DNA of 64,000 nucleotides from NCBI RefSeq assembly GCF_019880405.1, contig NZ_CP082269.1, positions 2,914,001 to 2,978,000 of the forward strand, read 5' to 3'. How positions within the stretch are numbered: position 1 is the stretch's first letter; every line of letters begins with the position of its first letter. This document shows positions 42,146-52,203 of the stretch, one piece after another. The stretch is from Enterobacter sp. C2 (lineage in GTDB: Bacteria; Pseudomonadota; Gammaproteobacteria; Enterobacterales; Enterobacteriaceae). A program made the translations under genes and the position numbers. A model generated the notes under the pieces. That model was given only the letters and a program-made list of their open reading frames with translations, was not told the origin of the DNA and made no database searches.

Positions 42146-42388
42146 ATGCCTGTCATATTAAGATTCAAAGGGTATCAGTTCTTTTTCTATTCGAATGAGG
42201 GCGATCCCCGTGAATCTGCACATATCCACGTGCGGGGTTCTGATGGTGAAGCTAAGTTCTGGTTGACGCCCGATGTGCTCCTTGCGCGCAATGACGGCTT
42301 TAATGCTCGCGAGCTGAAAGAGTTGGTGGGTGTGGTCGAAGAAAACCACAAAATGTTGATGGAGGCCTGGAATGACTATTTCCGCTAA
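42146..42388 (+). CDS. DUF4160 domain protein
   Basis: This 80-residue protein fits DUF4160: MPVILRFKGYQFFFYSNEGD, then the characteristic E-x-A-H-I-H-V segment (H26, H28). The function of the family is unknown; it is typically encoded beside a DUF2442 protein and the pair has been suspected to be a toxin-antitoxin-like or mobile module. It starts 72 bp after the tRNA-Arg gene and overlaps the next gene by 17 bp. Confidence 0.85.
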   Translation: MPVILRFKGYQFFFYSNEGDPRESAHIHVRGSDGEAKFWLTPDVLLARNDGFNARELKELVGVVEENHKMLMEAWNDYFR

Positions 42389-42620
42389 AAATATACGCTT
42401 CGATGAGTACAACATGTGGGTCGAACTAAGCGATGCCCGCACACTGGGCGTACCCCTGGCATGGTTCCCGAAACTCATGCATGCCAGCCCCGATGAGCGC
42501 AATGACTACGAGTTAAGTCGCCGTGGCATTCACTGGGATAGCCTTGATGAGGATATCTCTATTGAAGGGTTACTGGCTGGCCGTGGCGATGTGACGTTCA
42601 AACCGCATAGCGCTGCATAG
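42372..42620 (+). CDS. DUF2442 domain protein
   Basis: This 82-residue protein fits DUF2442: the block GVPLAWFPKLMHASPDERND and the end motif GIHWDSLDEDISIEGLLAG are typical. GGAGG lies eight bases before the ATG, inside the DUF4160 gene, and the two genes overlap by 17 bp, so they are translated together. The function is unknown. No other mobile-element gene is visible beside them. Confidence 0.85.
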   Translation: MTISAKNIRFDEYNMWVELSDARTLGVPLAWFPKLMHASPDERNDYELSRRGIHWDSLDEDISIEGLLAGRGDVTFKPHSAA

Positions 42621-42706
42621 AATTCCATCGCGCGGTAACGCTTATCTTCCCGTTACTGCTGTTCTACTTACTCTCCCCTGTTGTCAGCAACACGCAAGAA
42701 AACCCA

Positions 42707-42740
42707 TAAAAAAGCCCCCGGCGCATAGCGGCGGGGGCTG
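42707..42740 (-). terminator. Terminator downstream of mqo
   Basis: AGCCCCCG (42713-42720) and CGGGGGCT (42732-42739) form an 8-bp stem; on the minus strand a run of T residues follows (complement of 42707-42712). It lies 17 bp past the mqo stop. Confidence 0.9.
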
Positions 42741-42756
42741 ACTAAGAGCTTAACGC

Positions 42757-44403
42757 TTACAGCGCCATGTCGTGCTGGGCAGGCGCGGCTTCAGCCGGTT
42801 TTGCCTGCGGCATGGACTGCGCCGCGTCCTTCATCTGAATGACCGGTGGTTTGGTCAGGTTCAGCGTAGAGGCGGTTTCATCCCAAACCTGCTGGGTGAG
42901 CGCTACGTTGCCGTTCAGCTTCTGGCCATAGGTCGGTACGATGGCGTGCAGTTTTTCCTGCCACTGCGCAGAGGCAAACTGTGCCGGGAAGAGCTGCTTG
43001 ATCACGTTGATAGAGATAGGCGCGGCGGTAGATGCGCCAGGCGATGCGCCGAGCAGCGCCGCCAGGGTTTTCTGCCGATCGGTAACGATTTCGGTACCGA
43101 GCTTCAGCACGCCGCCTTTATCTGCGTCTTTCTTGATGATCTGCACGCGCTGGCCTGCCTGGATCAGTTTCCAGTCCTCTTTACGCGCCGACGGATAGTA
43201 CTCTTTCAGCGCCTCGAAGCGGTCATCATCGCTCAGCATCACCTGACCAATCAGGTATTTCACCAGATCGAAGTTATCCAGACCGACATCGGTCATCGGG
43301 ATCACGTTCTTGGTAGTCGTAGTGCTCAGCAGGTCAAAGAACGAACCCTGTTTCAGGAATTTGGTGGAGAAGGTGGCGAACGGCCCAAACAACACCACGC
43401 GTTTGCCATCAAGGAAACGGGCATCCAGGTGCGGAACCGACATCGGCGGCGCACCCACGGAAGCCTGCCCGTAGACTTTCTCGTTGTGCTGACGGGTGAT
43501 TTCCGGGTTCTCGGTGACAAGGAAGGAACCACCCACCGGGAAGCCTGCGTAGTTATCCGCTTCCGGAATACCGGTTTTTTGCAGCAGCTTCAGCGCGCCG
43601 CCGCCAGCGCCGATAAAGACATACTTCGCGTCAACCGCACGATCTTTACCGCTCTTCACGTCGGTAATAGTCACGTGCCAGGAGTTGTCACCGTTACGTT
43701 TAAAATCAGTTACTTCTGCACCGGTTTCCAGCGTGAAGTTGCTGGTCTTTTTCAGGCTGCCGACCAGCTGACGGGTTATCTCGCCATAGTTAACGTCGGT
43801 CCCGACCGGGGTCCAGGTGGCAGCAACGCGCTGCTGCGGATCGCGGCCTTCAATGATGAGCGGCGCCCATTTTTTGATCTGCTGCTGGTCGGTAGAGAAC
43901 TGCATGCCCTGGAACAGGGTCGTCTGCTGCAGTGCAGCGTAACGCTTGGTCAGATAGTCAACGTTGTCGCCCCAGACAAAGCTCATGTGTGGGGTAGAGT
44001 TGATGAAGGAGTGCGGGTCGTTCAGCACGCCGCGCTTCACCTGAGATGACCAGAACTGGCGCGAAATCATAAACTGCTCGTTGATCTCCAGCGCTTTGGT
44101 CACGTCAATCGAACCGTCTGCACGCTCAGGCGTGTAGTTCAGCTCCATGTTGGCGGAGTGACCCGTACCAGCGTTGTTCCAGCCGTTAGAGGATTCCAGC
44201 GCAACGCCGTCCAGTTTTTCAACCATGACCTGTTTCCAGTCAGGCTGAAGTTCCTGTAACAGCGTACCCAGAGAGGCGCTCATGATACCGCCACCAATCA
44301 ACAGAACGTCTGTTTTCTCAGCAGTTTCTTCAGCATGGACGTTAGAGGCAACAAGCATCGCGATAAGCGAAAAAGCGGGAACTACTTTTCTGAAATGTGA
44401 CAT
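42757..44403 (-). CDS. mqo: Malate:quinone oxidoreductase Mqo
   Basis: Mqo, 548 residues, oxidises malate to oxaloacetate and reduces quinone in the respiratory chain. The FAD-binding start is [19 protein letters not shown] (about residues 31-49), and the family blocks [15 protein letters not shown] and PMSVPHLD follow. Before it lies a hydrophobic, signal-like stretch ([14 protein letters not shown]), also seen in E. coli Mqo. The last 25 residues are Pro/Ala-rich. In E. coli mqo is elsewhere on the map, so this location is part of the variable segment. Confidence 0.95.
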   Translation of the reverse strand: MSHFRKVVPAFSLIAMLVASNVHAEETAEKTDVLLIGGGIMSASLGTLLQELQPDWKQVMVEKLDGVALESSNGWNNAGTGHSANMELNYTPERADGSIDVTKALEINEQFMISRQFWSSQVKRGVLNDPHSFINSTPHMSFVWGDNVDYLTKRYAALQQTTLFQGMQFSTDQQQIKKWAPLIIEGRDPQQRVAATWTPVGTDVNYGEITRQLVGSLKKTSNFTLETGAEVTDFKRNGDNSWHVTITDVKSGKDRAVDAKYVFIGAGGGALKLLQKTGIPEADNYAGFPVGGSFLVTENPEITRQHNEKVYGQASVGAPPMSVPHLDARFLDGKRVVLFGPFATFSTKFLKQGSFFDLLSTTTTKNVIPMTDVGLDNFDLVKYLIGQVMLSDDDRFEALKEYYPSARKEDWKLIQAGQRVQIIKKDADKGGVLKLGTEIVTDRQKTLAALLGASPGASTAAPISINVIKQLFPAQFASAQWQEKLHAIVPTYGQKLNGNVALTQQVWDETASTLNLTKPPVIQMKDAAQSMPQAKPAEAAPAQHDMAL

Positions 44404-44629
44404 CTGTTATTGCAATCAACTTAATTTGAACAAATAGAAGATTATTTTAACAAATTAACTAACAATTTAAAGCATTATTAAAAGAAGCTACCCTTACAGC
44501 AGCCTTCTCCTTCTCCTGACCTGCATCGCCGTGGCCTTTACTGGCATAGAGATCTTCCCTGCAATCTGGCTCCGCCTCTACTGTTAGGGTTATAATCCCG
44601 GTACGACTTTACTTAATTTAGCGACAAAC

Positions 44630-45169
44630 ATGACAAAGTTAACCCTACAAGAGCAGATGCTGAAAGCTGGCTTAGTGTCCGGCAAAAAAATGGCGAAAGT
44701 GCAGCGCACTGCCAAGAAGTCGCGGGTTCAGGCGCGTGAGGCCAGAGAGGCGGTAGAAGAGAATAAAAAGGCCCAGATTGAGCGCGACAAGCAGCTCAGC
44801 GAGCAGCAGAAACAAGCCGCCATGGCCAAAGAGTTTAAGGCGCAGATTAAACAGCTGATTGAGATGAACCGGATCACCGTTTCCCGCGGCGATATCGGCT
44901 ATAACTTCACCGACGGCAGTCTGATCAAAAAAATCTACGTGGATAAAACCACCCAGGCGCAGCTTATCAGCGGTCGTCTCGCCATTGCACGTCTGGCTAC
45001 GGACAATAGCGCTGAGAGCGAATACGCCATCATACCTGCGAGCGTCGCTGACAAGATTGCCCAGCGCGATGCGAGCTACATTGTATTACGTAGCGAACTT
45101 AGCGAGCAGGCTAAGGATGAAGACGATCCGTATGCCGATTTCGTCGTACCTGACGATTTGATGTGGTAA
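44630..45169 (+). CDS. yaiL: YaiL family (DUF2058) protein
   Basis: A 179-residue protein of the DUF2058/YaiL family. The first half is a charged, Lys/Glu/Gln-rich coiled-coil segment (about 20-85); the second half is a compact domain (YNFTDGSLIKKIYVD). Family members are annotated as nucleoprotein- or polynucleotide-associated, but the function is not shown. In E. coli yaiL lies near 8 min, so its place here is different. A terminator within a REP-like palindrome follows. Confidence 0.9.
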   Translation: MTKLTLQEQMLKAGLVSGKKMAKVQRTAKKSRVQAREAREAVEENKKAQIERDKQLSEQQKQAAMAKEFKAQIKQLIEMNRITVSRGDIGYNFTDGSLIKKIYVDKTTQAQLISGRLAIARLATDNSAESEYAIIPASVADKIAQRDASYIVLRSELSEQAKDEDDPYADFVVPDDLMW

Positions 45170-45175
45170 GCAAAA

Positions 45176-45211
45176 GTAGGCCGGATAAGCGCAGCGCCAT
45201 CCGGCTTTTTT
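45176..45211 (+). repeat. REP-like palindrome and terminator between yaiL and lysS
   Basis: GCCGGAT (45180-45186) and ATCCGGC (45199-45205) form the stem; read on the minus strand the unit ends CTTATCCGGCCTAC, the hallmark of enterobacterial REP sequences. Six T residues follow on the plus strand, so it also acts as a terminator for yaiL. Confidence 0.85.
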
Positions 45212-45218
45212 GCAGGAG

Positions 45219-46736
45219 TTACTTAACCGGACGCATTGCCGGGAACAGGATCACGTCGCGGATGGTGTGGCTGTTGGTAAACAGCATCACCATACGGTCG
45301 ATACCAATGCCCAGCCCTGCCGTCGGCGGCAGGCCGTGCTCCAGCGCGGTCACGTAGTCTTCGTCGAAGAACATCGCTTCGTCATCACCGGCGGCTTTCG
45401 CATCCACCTGGTCCTGGAAACGCTGGGCCTGGTCTTCCGCGTCGTTCAGCTCGCTGAAGCCGTTACCGATCTCACGTCCGCCGATAAAGAACTCAAAGCG
45501 GTCGGTGATCTCCGGGTTCTCGTCATTACGACGCGCCAGCGGAGAGACTTCTGCCGGGTACTCGGTGATAAAGGTCGGCTGGATCAGATGCGCTTCGGCC
45601 ACTTCATCAAAGATTTCAGTGACGATACGGCCCAGTCCCCAGCTCTTCTCAACGTGAATACCAATCGACTCGGCCAGCGCTTTCGCCGCGTCGAAATTGT
45701 CCAGATCCGCCATATTGGTCTCCGGACGGTACTTTTTGATCGCCTCGCGCATGGTCAGCTTCTCGAACGGCTTACCGAAGTCGAAGGTTTCATCGCCGTA
45801 AGGCACCTCGGTGGTACCCAGAATGTCCTGCGCCAGAGTACGGAACAGGGATTCGGTCAGCTCAATCAGATCTTTATAGTCCGCGTAGGCCATATAGAGT
45901 TCCATCATGGTGAACTCAGGGTTATGACGAACGGAGACACCTTCGTTACGGAAGTTACGGTTGATCTCGAACACGCGTTCGAAGCCGCCTACCACCAGAC
46001 GCTTGAGGTACAGCTCCGGGGCGATACGCAGGTACATATCCATATCCAGCGCATTGTGATGAGTGATGAACGGACGCGCGGAGGCACCGCCCGGGATCGC
46101 CTGCATCATCGGGGTTTCCACTTCCATAAAGCCGCGGTTAACCATGAATTGACGAATGCCGGCTAAAATCCGTGAACGCACCTTAAAGGTGTTGCGGGAC
46201 TCATCGTTGGAGATGAGATCCAGGTAGCGCTGACGGTAACGCGCCTCCTGATCCTGCAGGCCGTGGAACTTGTCCGGCAGCGGGCGCAGGGCCTTGGTCA
46301 GCAGACGCAGCTCGGTGCAGTGAATAGAGAGCTCGCCGGTCTTGGTTTTGAACAGCTTACCTTTTGCGCCGAGGATATCCCCGAGGTCCCACTTCTTGAA
46401 CTGCTCGTTGTAGATGCCTTCCGGCAGGTCGTCACGGGAGACGTACAGCTGAATACGGCCGCCAACGTCCTGCAGGGTGATGAAGGATGCCTTGCCCATG
46501 ATACGGCGGGTCATCATACGACCGGCCACGCTCACTTCGACGTTCAGCGCTTCCAGCTCGTCGTTCTCTTTCGCGTCGAACCCGGCGTGCAGCGCATCGG
46601 AGGTGTGGTCGCGGCGGAAGTCGTTCGGGAACGCAACGCCCTGCTCACGCAGCTGCGCCAGCTTTTCGCGGCGGGTTTTTAGTTCACTGTTAAGATCGAT
46701 TGCCTCATCGGCTTCTTGTACCAGTTGTTCGGACAT
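45219..46736 (-). CDS. lysS: Lysine--tRNA ligase (class II)
   Basis: At 505 residues this is a bacterial class II LysRS: N-terminal anticodon-binding OB domain, then motif 2 ([20 protein letters not shown]) and motif 3 ([13 protein letters not shown]). It charges tRNA-Lys. By position it corresponds to E. coli lysU, which also precedes dtpC-cadAB. By sequence many discriminating stretches read like LysS (for example [18 protein letters not shown]), while others ([22 protein letters not shown]) read like LysU. I cannot tell whether a second LysRS gene exists elsewhere. Confidence 0.94.
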   Translation of the reverse strand: MSEQLVQEADEAIDLNSELKTRREKLAQLREQGVAFPNDFRRDHTSDALHAGFDAKENDELEALNVEVSVAGRMMTRRIMGKASFITLQDVGGRIQLYVSRDDLPEGIYNEQFKKWDLGDILGAKGKLFKTKTGELSIHCTELRLLTKALRPLPDKFHGLQDQEARYRQRYLDLISNDESRNTFKVRSRILAGIRQFMVNRGFMEVETPMMQAIPGGASARPFITHHNALDMDMYLRIAPELYLKRLVVGGFERVFEINRNFRNEGVSVRHNPEFTMMELYMAYADYKDLIELTESLFRTLAQDILGTTEVPYGDETFDFGKPFEKLTMREAIKKYRPETNMADLDNFDAAKALAESIGIHVEKSWGLGRIVTEIFDEVAEAHLIQPTFITEYPAEVSPLARRNDENPEITDRFEFFIGGREIGNGFSELNDAEDQAQRFQDQVDAKAAGDDEAMFFDEDYVTALEHGLPPTAGLGIGIDRMVMLFTNSHTIRDVILFPAMRPVK

Positions 46737-46753
46737 GCTGTCTCCTTATAGAG

Positions 46754-48223
46754 TTAATCACGACTGGGATGCTGTACGCAGGGGGACGGAGACATGAAAA
46801 CCAACCTTGCACCGGCAAGCAGCGCGACAATCAGCGCTACACAGCCGAAGGTCCACAGCCCCATCTGCGAAAAAAAGTGTTGGTAAGCCGCGAGCGCGGC
46901 GGTGCTGGTCTGCGGCTCGGCGGTCTGCTGTGCCACCACCCCCGCTAACCAGTTAGCAACAGCACCGGTTGCCAGCATATAGATGCCGGTCAGAACCCCG
47001 GCCACGCCGGGCATGTTGAAACGCGTAATTTGCGCCATTGCTACCGGGTCGATAAACAACTCGGCAAAACCCATCATTGCCAGCCCGGTAATCATCAGAC
47101 CCATAGAGGCCTGCCCATCCTGCTGTCCACCATGGGCGTTGATTGCCAGCAGCATAAAACCACCGGCCATCAGCCCGAGGCCAAAGGCAAACTTCAGCCA
47201 CATACGCAGCGCAGAATGGACACTGCCTCCGGGGCCCGCCAGCCATGCCAGCACCACACCCGCAGCCATCACGGCAACGGCATTAACCGACTGGAACAGC
47301 GCGGTTGGGATCTCTGCGTGCAAAATGTGGCGATTAACAAAGCGATCGATGAACAGGCTAATAGAGCTGCCGCCCTGCTGCGCCAGGACCCAGAACAGCG
47401 TGCCGGTCAGCATCAGCAGGACGATTTGCCACAGCGCACGACGATGCTGTGGAAACTTCACCATAATGCGCGCCACAATGCGGGCAGCGATGACGCAGAC
47501 GATCGCGAGCAGGTAGCCAGCCCAGTTATTTTTCAGCAACAGAGAGAAGAAGAACGGAGCCACGCACAGGAGCAGCACCATCCATGCCCAGGCGGGAAGC
47601 ATAAACGTCGTCGCGCTGAGAGCGGGTTTGTTAATCCGACGAGCATGACGAAAATGGCGGTGGCCGCTTAAAAAGATCGCCAGGCCGATGAACATGCCGA
47701 TTCCCGCAAGCGCGAAACCTGCATGCCAGCCGTACCAGTGTGCTACCAGCCCACAGGCTATCGGCGAGGCTATCGAGCCGACGTTGCCAGCCGCATAGAG
47801 CAACGCAAACCCACCGTCCCGGCGCGTATCCTCTGGCGTATACATTTCGCCAAGCAGGCAGCTAACGTTGGATTTAAACAGGCCGTAGCCGCAGATAATA
47901 ATGGCCAGCGCGAGATAGAGACTCCTTGTGGAATCAGAGCCCAGGCCCAGTACGATGTGGCCAAGGGTCATCAGCAGTGCGCCAGCAACGACCGCCGCAC
48001 GGTTGCCAAGCAGGCGGTCGGCAAGCCAGCCGCCGAGAATGGGGGTAATATAAACTAAAGAGGCATAGGCGCTGAACAGGCTGATAGCATGCCTGTCATC
48101 GAAACCAAGCTGATGAGTAAGATAGAGGATAAGTAAGGCACGCATGCCGTAAAAGCTGAAGTATTCCCAGATTTGGATCGCGACGATGTAGTAAATCGCA
48201 CGCGGCTGTGAGGGTGTTTTCAT
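46754..48223 (-). CDS. dtpC: Dipeptide/tripeptide proton symporter DtpC
   Basis: DtpC (YjdL), 489 residues, is a POT-family peptide:H+ symporter with about 14 hydrophobic segments. The N-terminal IWEYFSFYGMRALLILYL corresponds to the ExxER-like motif of the family in its DtpC-type variant. E. coli DtpC prefers lysine-containing dipeptides, which suits its position between the lysine decarboxylase operon and LysRS. It ends 17 bp upstream of lysS. Confidence 0.94.
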   Translation of the reverse strand: MKTPSQPRAIYYIVAIQIWEYFSFYGMRALLILYLTHQLGFDDRHAISLFSAYASLVYITPILGGWLADRLLGNRAAVVAGALLMTLGHIVLGLGSDSTRSLYLALAIIICGYGLFKSNVSCLLGEMYTPEDTRRDGGFALLYAAGNVGSIASPIACGLVAHWYGWHAGFALAGIGMFIGLAIFLSGHRHFRHARRINKPALSATTFMLPAWAWMVLLLCVAPFFFSLLLKNNWAGYLLAIVCVIAARIVARIMVKFPQHRRALWQIVLLMLTGTLFWVLAQQGGSSISLFIDRFVNRHILHAEIPTALFQSVNAVAVMAAGVVLAWLAGPGGSVHSALRMWLKFAFGLGLMAGGFMLLAINAHGGQQDGQASMGLMITGLAMMGFAELFIDPVAMAQITRFNMPGVAGVLTGIYMLATGAVANWLAGVVAQQTAEPQTSTAALAAYQHFFSQMGLWTFGCVALIVALLAGARLVFMSPSPCVQHPSRD

Positions 48224-48248
48224 AGGGTCTCCATTAGCGCTGGTTTAT

Positions 48249-48278
48249 GCCCGGCGGCGCTACGCTTACCCGGCCTAC
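48249..48278 (+). repeat. REP-like palindrome between dtpC and cadA
   Basis: The 30-bp unit begins GCCCGGCGGCGCT and ends CTTACCCGGCCTAC, the REP pattern used in Klebsiella/Enterobacter-type genomes. It lies 25 bp upstream of the dtpC start and 31 bp beyond the cadA stop. Its orientation is opposite to that of the unit at 45176. Confidence 0.8.
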
Positions 48279-48309
48279 GATCCCGCAGGCCAGGTAGACG
48301 TCTTATTGT

Positions 48310-50451
48310 TTATTTATCGTTTTTCAGCACCTTAACGGTGTAGCGACCATCCTTCTGGCGATAGGCACCGTGAATATCGGTTTCAAACCCTGGATAGTGC
48401 GCGCCGATTTCACACAGCATTTGCAGGAACTCCAGCACCGGACGGCTCTCTTCGGTGATCATCTCGCCAGGCATCACCAGCGGCACACCCGGCGGGTACG
48501 GGAGGATCATGTTGGCATTAACACGACCCACCATCTCTTCGAGGTAAACCTCCTCGGTCTGGCCGTGCAGCTCTTTCTGGAACGCGGCAAACGGGGTTAT
48601 TACCATTGACGGCAGCACTTCAAATGCGCGGAACATCAGATCCGGCAGGTCATGCTTCTCAACCAGCTTGTGGATATTCTCCGCCAGCTCCTGAATACGC
48701 ATGTTTTCATAGAACTCCGGATCCTCACGGTACAGCGACGGCAGCAGGTTTTTGACCCGCAGGTTCAGGTCGAAGCCGCGTTTGAAATCGGTCAGGGCGC
48801 GCAGCAGGCTCAGCGCTTTGGTTTTATCGATACCGATGCTGAACAGGAACAGCAGGTTGTAAGGCCCGGTTTTCTCTACCACGATGCCGCGCTCGTCCAG
48901 GTACTTCGCCACGATGCTGGCCGGGATCCCAAACTCATCCATCGCGCCGTCTTTGGTCATCCCCGGTGTCAGAATAGTGACCTTGATTGGATCAAGGTAC
49001 ATATGCTCGTTATCGATGTTTTTGAAACCGTGCCAGCTGCTGTCAGAGCGCAGCGGCCAGCATTCGGGTTCATCAATATGCTCCGGCTGCCAGACATCAA
49101 AGAACCACCCTTCAGACTCCCCTTTCAGGCGCTTGATCTCTTTACGGAACTTGATGGCACGCTGGATAGAGCCGTCGATCAGGCGCTTACCGGCATTGCC
49201 TTTCATCATCGCAGCCGCGGTTTCGGTAGAGGCCACGATGCCGTAGTGCGGCGAGGTGGTGGTGTGCATCATAAAGGCTTCGTTAAAGGTCTCTTCATTA
49301 ACGTCACCCTTTACGTGGATCATTGATGCTTGGGAGAAGGCCGCCAGCAGCTTGTGCGTTGACTGGGTTTCATAGATCACCTTCCCTTCCACCCGACCGC
49401 CGCTCATACCACACTTGCCAGCATAGATAGGCGAGAAGTTGGTATAAGGTACCCAGGCAGAGTCAAAGTGAATTGACTTCACGTCCAGGGTTTTCTTGAT
49501 GTAGTCCGTGTTGTAGAGCAGACCATCGTAGGTAGAGTTGGTGATTACCGCATGTACCGGCCAGGTTGCATTGCGGGTCTCTTTGACGCGCTTAGCGATA
49601 GTGGCATGCTGGAACTCACTCTGCGGGATCCCACCGAGAATACCGTAGGCGTTACGGGTCGGACGGAAATAGATCGGCGTAATGTCGCTCATCATCATCA
49701 GATGCGTAAGCGATTTGTGGCAGTTACGGTCAATCAGTACGGTACTGCCCGCTGGCGCGGAGTACATGCCGACGATTTTATTGGCGGTCGAGGTACCGTT
49801 GGTCACCATATAGCTGCGCTCGGCGTTAAATACGCGCGCGATGTACTCTTCCGCTTCTTTATGCGGACCGCTGTGGTCCAGCAGGGAGCCCAGCTCGGAG
49901 ACCGAAATCGACACATCGGATTTCATGGTGTTCGGGCCGAAGAAGTCATAAAAGAGGCTGCCGACCGGGCTTTTCTGGAAAGCCGTGCCGCCCATGTGGC
50001 CTGGGGTACAGAAGGTGTATTTGCCTTCACGAACATATTTAAACAGCGCTTTGGTCAACGGCGGCAGGATGGCGTCGATGTACTCATCGGTGTTCTGCTT
50101 GATTTTATGAGCAATGTCTTCAGCAGCGCCCAGCGCATACTCAAAGAAACGTACCTGCATGCGTAGATCGTTGAGGCTGACATCCAGGGTGGAATAGGTG
50201 TTAGCAAACGCGTACAACGGCATGTACTCGTTCATCTTGCTGATCTCTTCGCACAGTTCGAGATTGTATTTATCCCAGTCGAAGATAACGCCACACAGAC
50301 GGGCATTGTTTTCAATTAGCTTCAGCAGATCGTCACGATCGTTAGGGTAAACAACGCGAAAATCGAGGCGTTCAAGTGCACGATGGAGTTCACGGATGGG
50401 CTCTTCTTTGAAGTAAACGCCCATATGATTCATGATAGCAATAACGTTCAT
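48310..50451 (-). CDS. cadA: Inducible lysine decarboxylase CadA
   Basis: CadA, 713 residues, converts lysine to cadaverine and CO2, consuming a proton; it forms decamers in the cytosol. The layout is an N-terminal wing domain, a PLP fold-type I core with K367 in QSTHKLL, and a C-terminal domain. The sequence is nearly colinear with E. coli CadA (715 residues), lacking the last residues. It is cotranscribed with cadB (78-bp gap). Confidence 0.98.
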   Translation of the reverse strand: MNVIAIMNHMGVYFKEEPIRELHRALERLDFRVVYPNDRDDLLKLIENNARLCGVIFDWDKYNLELCEEISKMNEYMPLYAFANTYSTLDVSLNDLRMQVRFFEYALGAAEDIAHKIKQNTDEYIDAILPPLTKALFKYVREGKYTFCTPGHMGGTAFQKSPVGSLFYDFFGPNTMKSDVSISVSELGSLLDHSGPHKEAEEYIARVFNAERSYMVTNGTSTANKIVGMYSAPAGSTVLIDRNCHKSLTHLMMMSDITPIYFRPTRNAYGILGGIPQSEFQHATIAKRVKETRNATWPVHAVITNSTYDGLLYNTDYIKKTLDVKSIHFDSAWVPYTNFSPIYAGKCGMSGGRVEGKVIYETQSTHKLLAAFSQASMIHVKGDVNEETFNEAFMMHTTTSPHYGIVASTETAAAMMKGNAGKRLIDGSIQRAIKFRKEIKRLKGESEGWFFDVWQPEHIDEPECWPLRSDSSWHGFKNIDNEHMYLDPIKVTILTPGMTKDGAMDEFGIPASIVAKYLDERGIVVEKTGPYNLLFLFSIGIDKTKALSLLRALTDFKRGFDLNLRVKNLLPSLYREDPEFYENMRIQELAENIHKLVEKHDLPDLMFRAFEVLPSMVITPFAAFQKELHGQTEEVYLEEMVGRVNANMILPYPPGVPLVMPGEMITEESRPVLEFLQMLCEIGAHYPGFETDIHGAYRQKDGRYTVKVLKNDK

Positions 50452-50529
50452 AATCTAATCTCCGGGTAGAGCAAGCCCCTCCCGCCGTAGGTGACAGGTG
50501 AAGGAAGGGCTACAGGAAAGGGTTAAGGT

Positions 50530-51867
50530 TTACAGCGCGCTAGCGGTCTCTCTTTCGGCAGCGTCGTTGTTAAGCTGGCGCTGGTGCATTTTGCGACCGT
50601 AGAACATCAGGATGATCAGGCTGACGATGAAGGTACCGGCCAGTTCAAAGGAGCTGGCACCCATCAGGGCGATAAAGCAGAATCCACAGCCCAGCACGGA
50701 GCAGATCAGGCTCACAAAGTTACGGACGTTGATGCCCTCGAAGCGGATCAGGTCAACACAGGAGTAGAAGTAAGGCAGCATGGTCAGCAGTACCGCGATA
50801 CCAGTCAGCTCACCAAACAGGTCGGATGCTTTACCCCCGGCGGAGTTCATCATGGTGATCACCACCATTAGAACGGTCATTTTGACTGCGGCCAACAGCA
50901 GGCCCTTTTTCGGAATGCCGTTGCTATCCATCTCGCCGTAGACTTTCGGGAAGTTACCATCGTTAGCGGCACGGACGCCGGCCTGGCCGACCAGCATCAT
51001 CCAGGAGCCCAGCGACGTCAGGCAGGCAAACGCGGTAAACGCGGAGACAATCGGCGCAGCCCAGCCCCCAAGGATGGTGGAAGCACTGACGGCGAACGGC
51101 GCACCAGAGGAAGCCATCTCAGCGGCAGGATACATACCGGCGATAACCTGCGTGGCGGCAATATAGATAATACCGGCCAGCGCTGTGCCCAGCATGGTCG
51201 CCAGCGGGACGGTACGTTTCGGATCCTTCACCATGCCGGTGCTGACCGCTGCGGACTCGACGCCCACGAAGGCCCACAGGCAGAGCAGGATACTTTTAAT
51301 TACCGCGTGGCTGTCTGTGGTGGTGGAGGTATTCCAGTTGGCCTGATAAATAGTCATATCAAACCAGTGCCAGCCTACAACCGCTGTCATCACCACGGGG
51401 ATAAGGACCAGTACCAGACCGATAGTGGTCAGTCGGCTGACCCAGGTGCCGCCAAGCATATTGACGAAGGTAAAGAGCCACACAATGGCAATACAGGCAA
51501 TGCCGGCTGGAATAGGGTTATTTAATACCGGGAAAAACGTAGAGAGATAAGAGACGGCGGTAATCCCAATAGCCAGGTTACCAATCCAGTTTGCATGATA
51601 ATAAAGGACACCGGTCTGGAAACCAAAGGCTGGAGAAATCTCTCCCGCATAGGCAATAGGTCCACCCTGCTGAGGGTTTTTGGTTGCCAGACGCGCATAG
51701 ACATAGGCCAGCGACATAGCGCCAATAATAGAGATGACCCAACCCCAGATTGAAATAGCACCGATGCTCGCGAGGTTTGCAGGTAATAGGGCAATACCGC
51801 TCCCCATCATATTCCCGGCAACTACACCGGTACAGGCAAATAGCCCGATCTTTTTGGCAGTACTCAT
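50530..51867 (-). CDS. cadB: Cadaverine/lysine antiporter CadB
   Basis: CadB, 445 residues, is an APC-family antiporter with about 12 membrane helices that exchanges external lysine for internal cadaverine. The N-terminal GVVAGNMMGSGIALLPANLA is the conserved substrate-binding loop of this family. It is the first gene of the cadBA operon, controlled by CadC binding in the upstream region. Confidence 0.97.
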   Translation of the reverse strand: MSTAKKIGLFACTGVVAGNMMGSGIALLPANLASIGAISIWGWVISIIGAMSLAYVYARLATKNPQQGGPIAYAGEISPAFGFQTGVLYYHANWIGNLAIGITAVSYLSTFFPVLNNPIPAGIACIAIVWLFTFVNMLGGTWVSRLTTIGLVLVLIPVVMTAVVGWHWFDMTIYQANWNTSTTTDSHAVIKSILLCLWAFVGVESAAVSTGMVKDPKRTVPLATMLGTALAGIIYIAATQVIAGMYPAAEMASSGAPFAVSASTILGGWAAPIVSAFTAFACLTSLGSWMMLVGQAGVRAANDGNFPKVYGEMDSNGIPKKGLLLAAVKMTVLMVVITMMNSAGGKASDLFGELTGIAVLLTMLPYFYSCVDLIRFEGINVRNFVSLICSVLGCGFCFIALMGASSFELAGTFIVSLIILMFYGRKMHQRQLNNDAAERETASAL

Positions 51868-52203
51868 GTTTCGTTGTCTCCTGAAAGTTATTTGGAGGTA
51901 CGGATCATGAGTTGAAACGCGTTATTGATCCGACCAACTGCCAACGAGGTTACGGATCAGATCCAATAAAGTCCTAAGGATAAAGTGAAATAAAGACAAA
52001 CTGCAAAAAAGTGACACCCTGACCTTTCTGCGTTAAATATCAGGATAACATACAAAGGTCAGGGAAAGATAAACATCATTAAATTACAATAGCTTAAACA
52101 AGGGTTGTCGCACTAAGTTAATTCTCACCTAAGATATGAGGAGACATTTAAATAACAAAACAAACCATTATTTAAACATTTACTTAACCTTATAGTAAGT
52201 TAT
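51868..52203 (-). promoter_or_regulatory. cadBA control region (cadB-cadC spacer, 336 bp)
   Basis: This stretch is markedly A+T-rich compared with its neighbours. It corresponds to the E. coli Pcad region where CadC binds two sites and H-NS represses. TTAA-rich elements (for example CTAAGTTAATTCTCACCTAAG near 52112) are suitable CadC candidates, but I cannot place the sites exactly. No coding frame is seen. Confidence 0.7.

Noticed and set aside
42772-44049. A 425-codon open frame on the plus strand opposite mqo
   Set aside because: It lies wholly inside the well-conserved mqo gene, lacks a ribosome site and family motifs, and is explained by the codon bias of the true gene.
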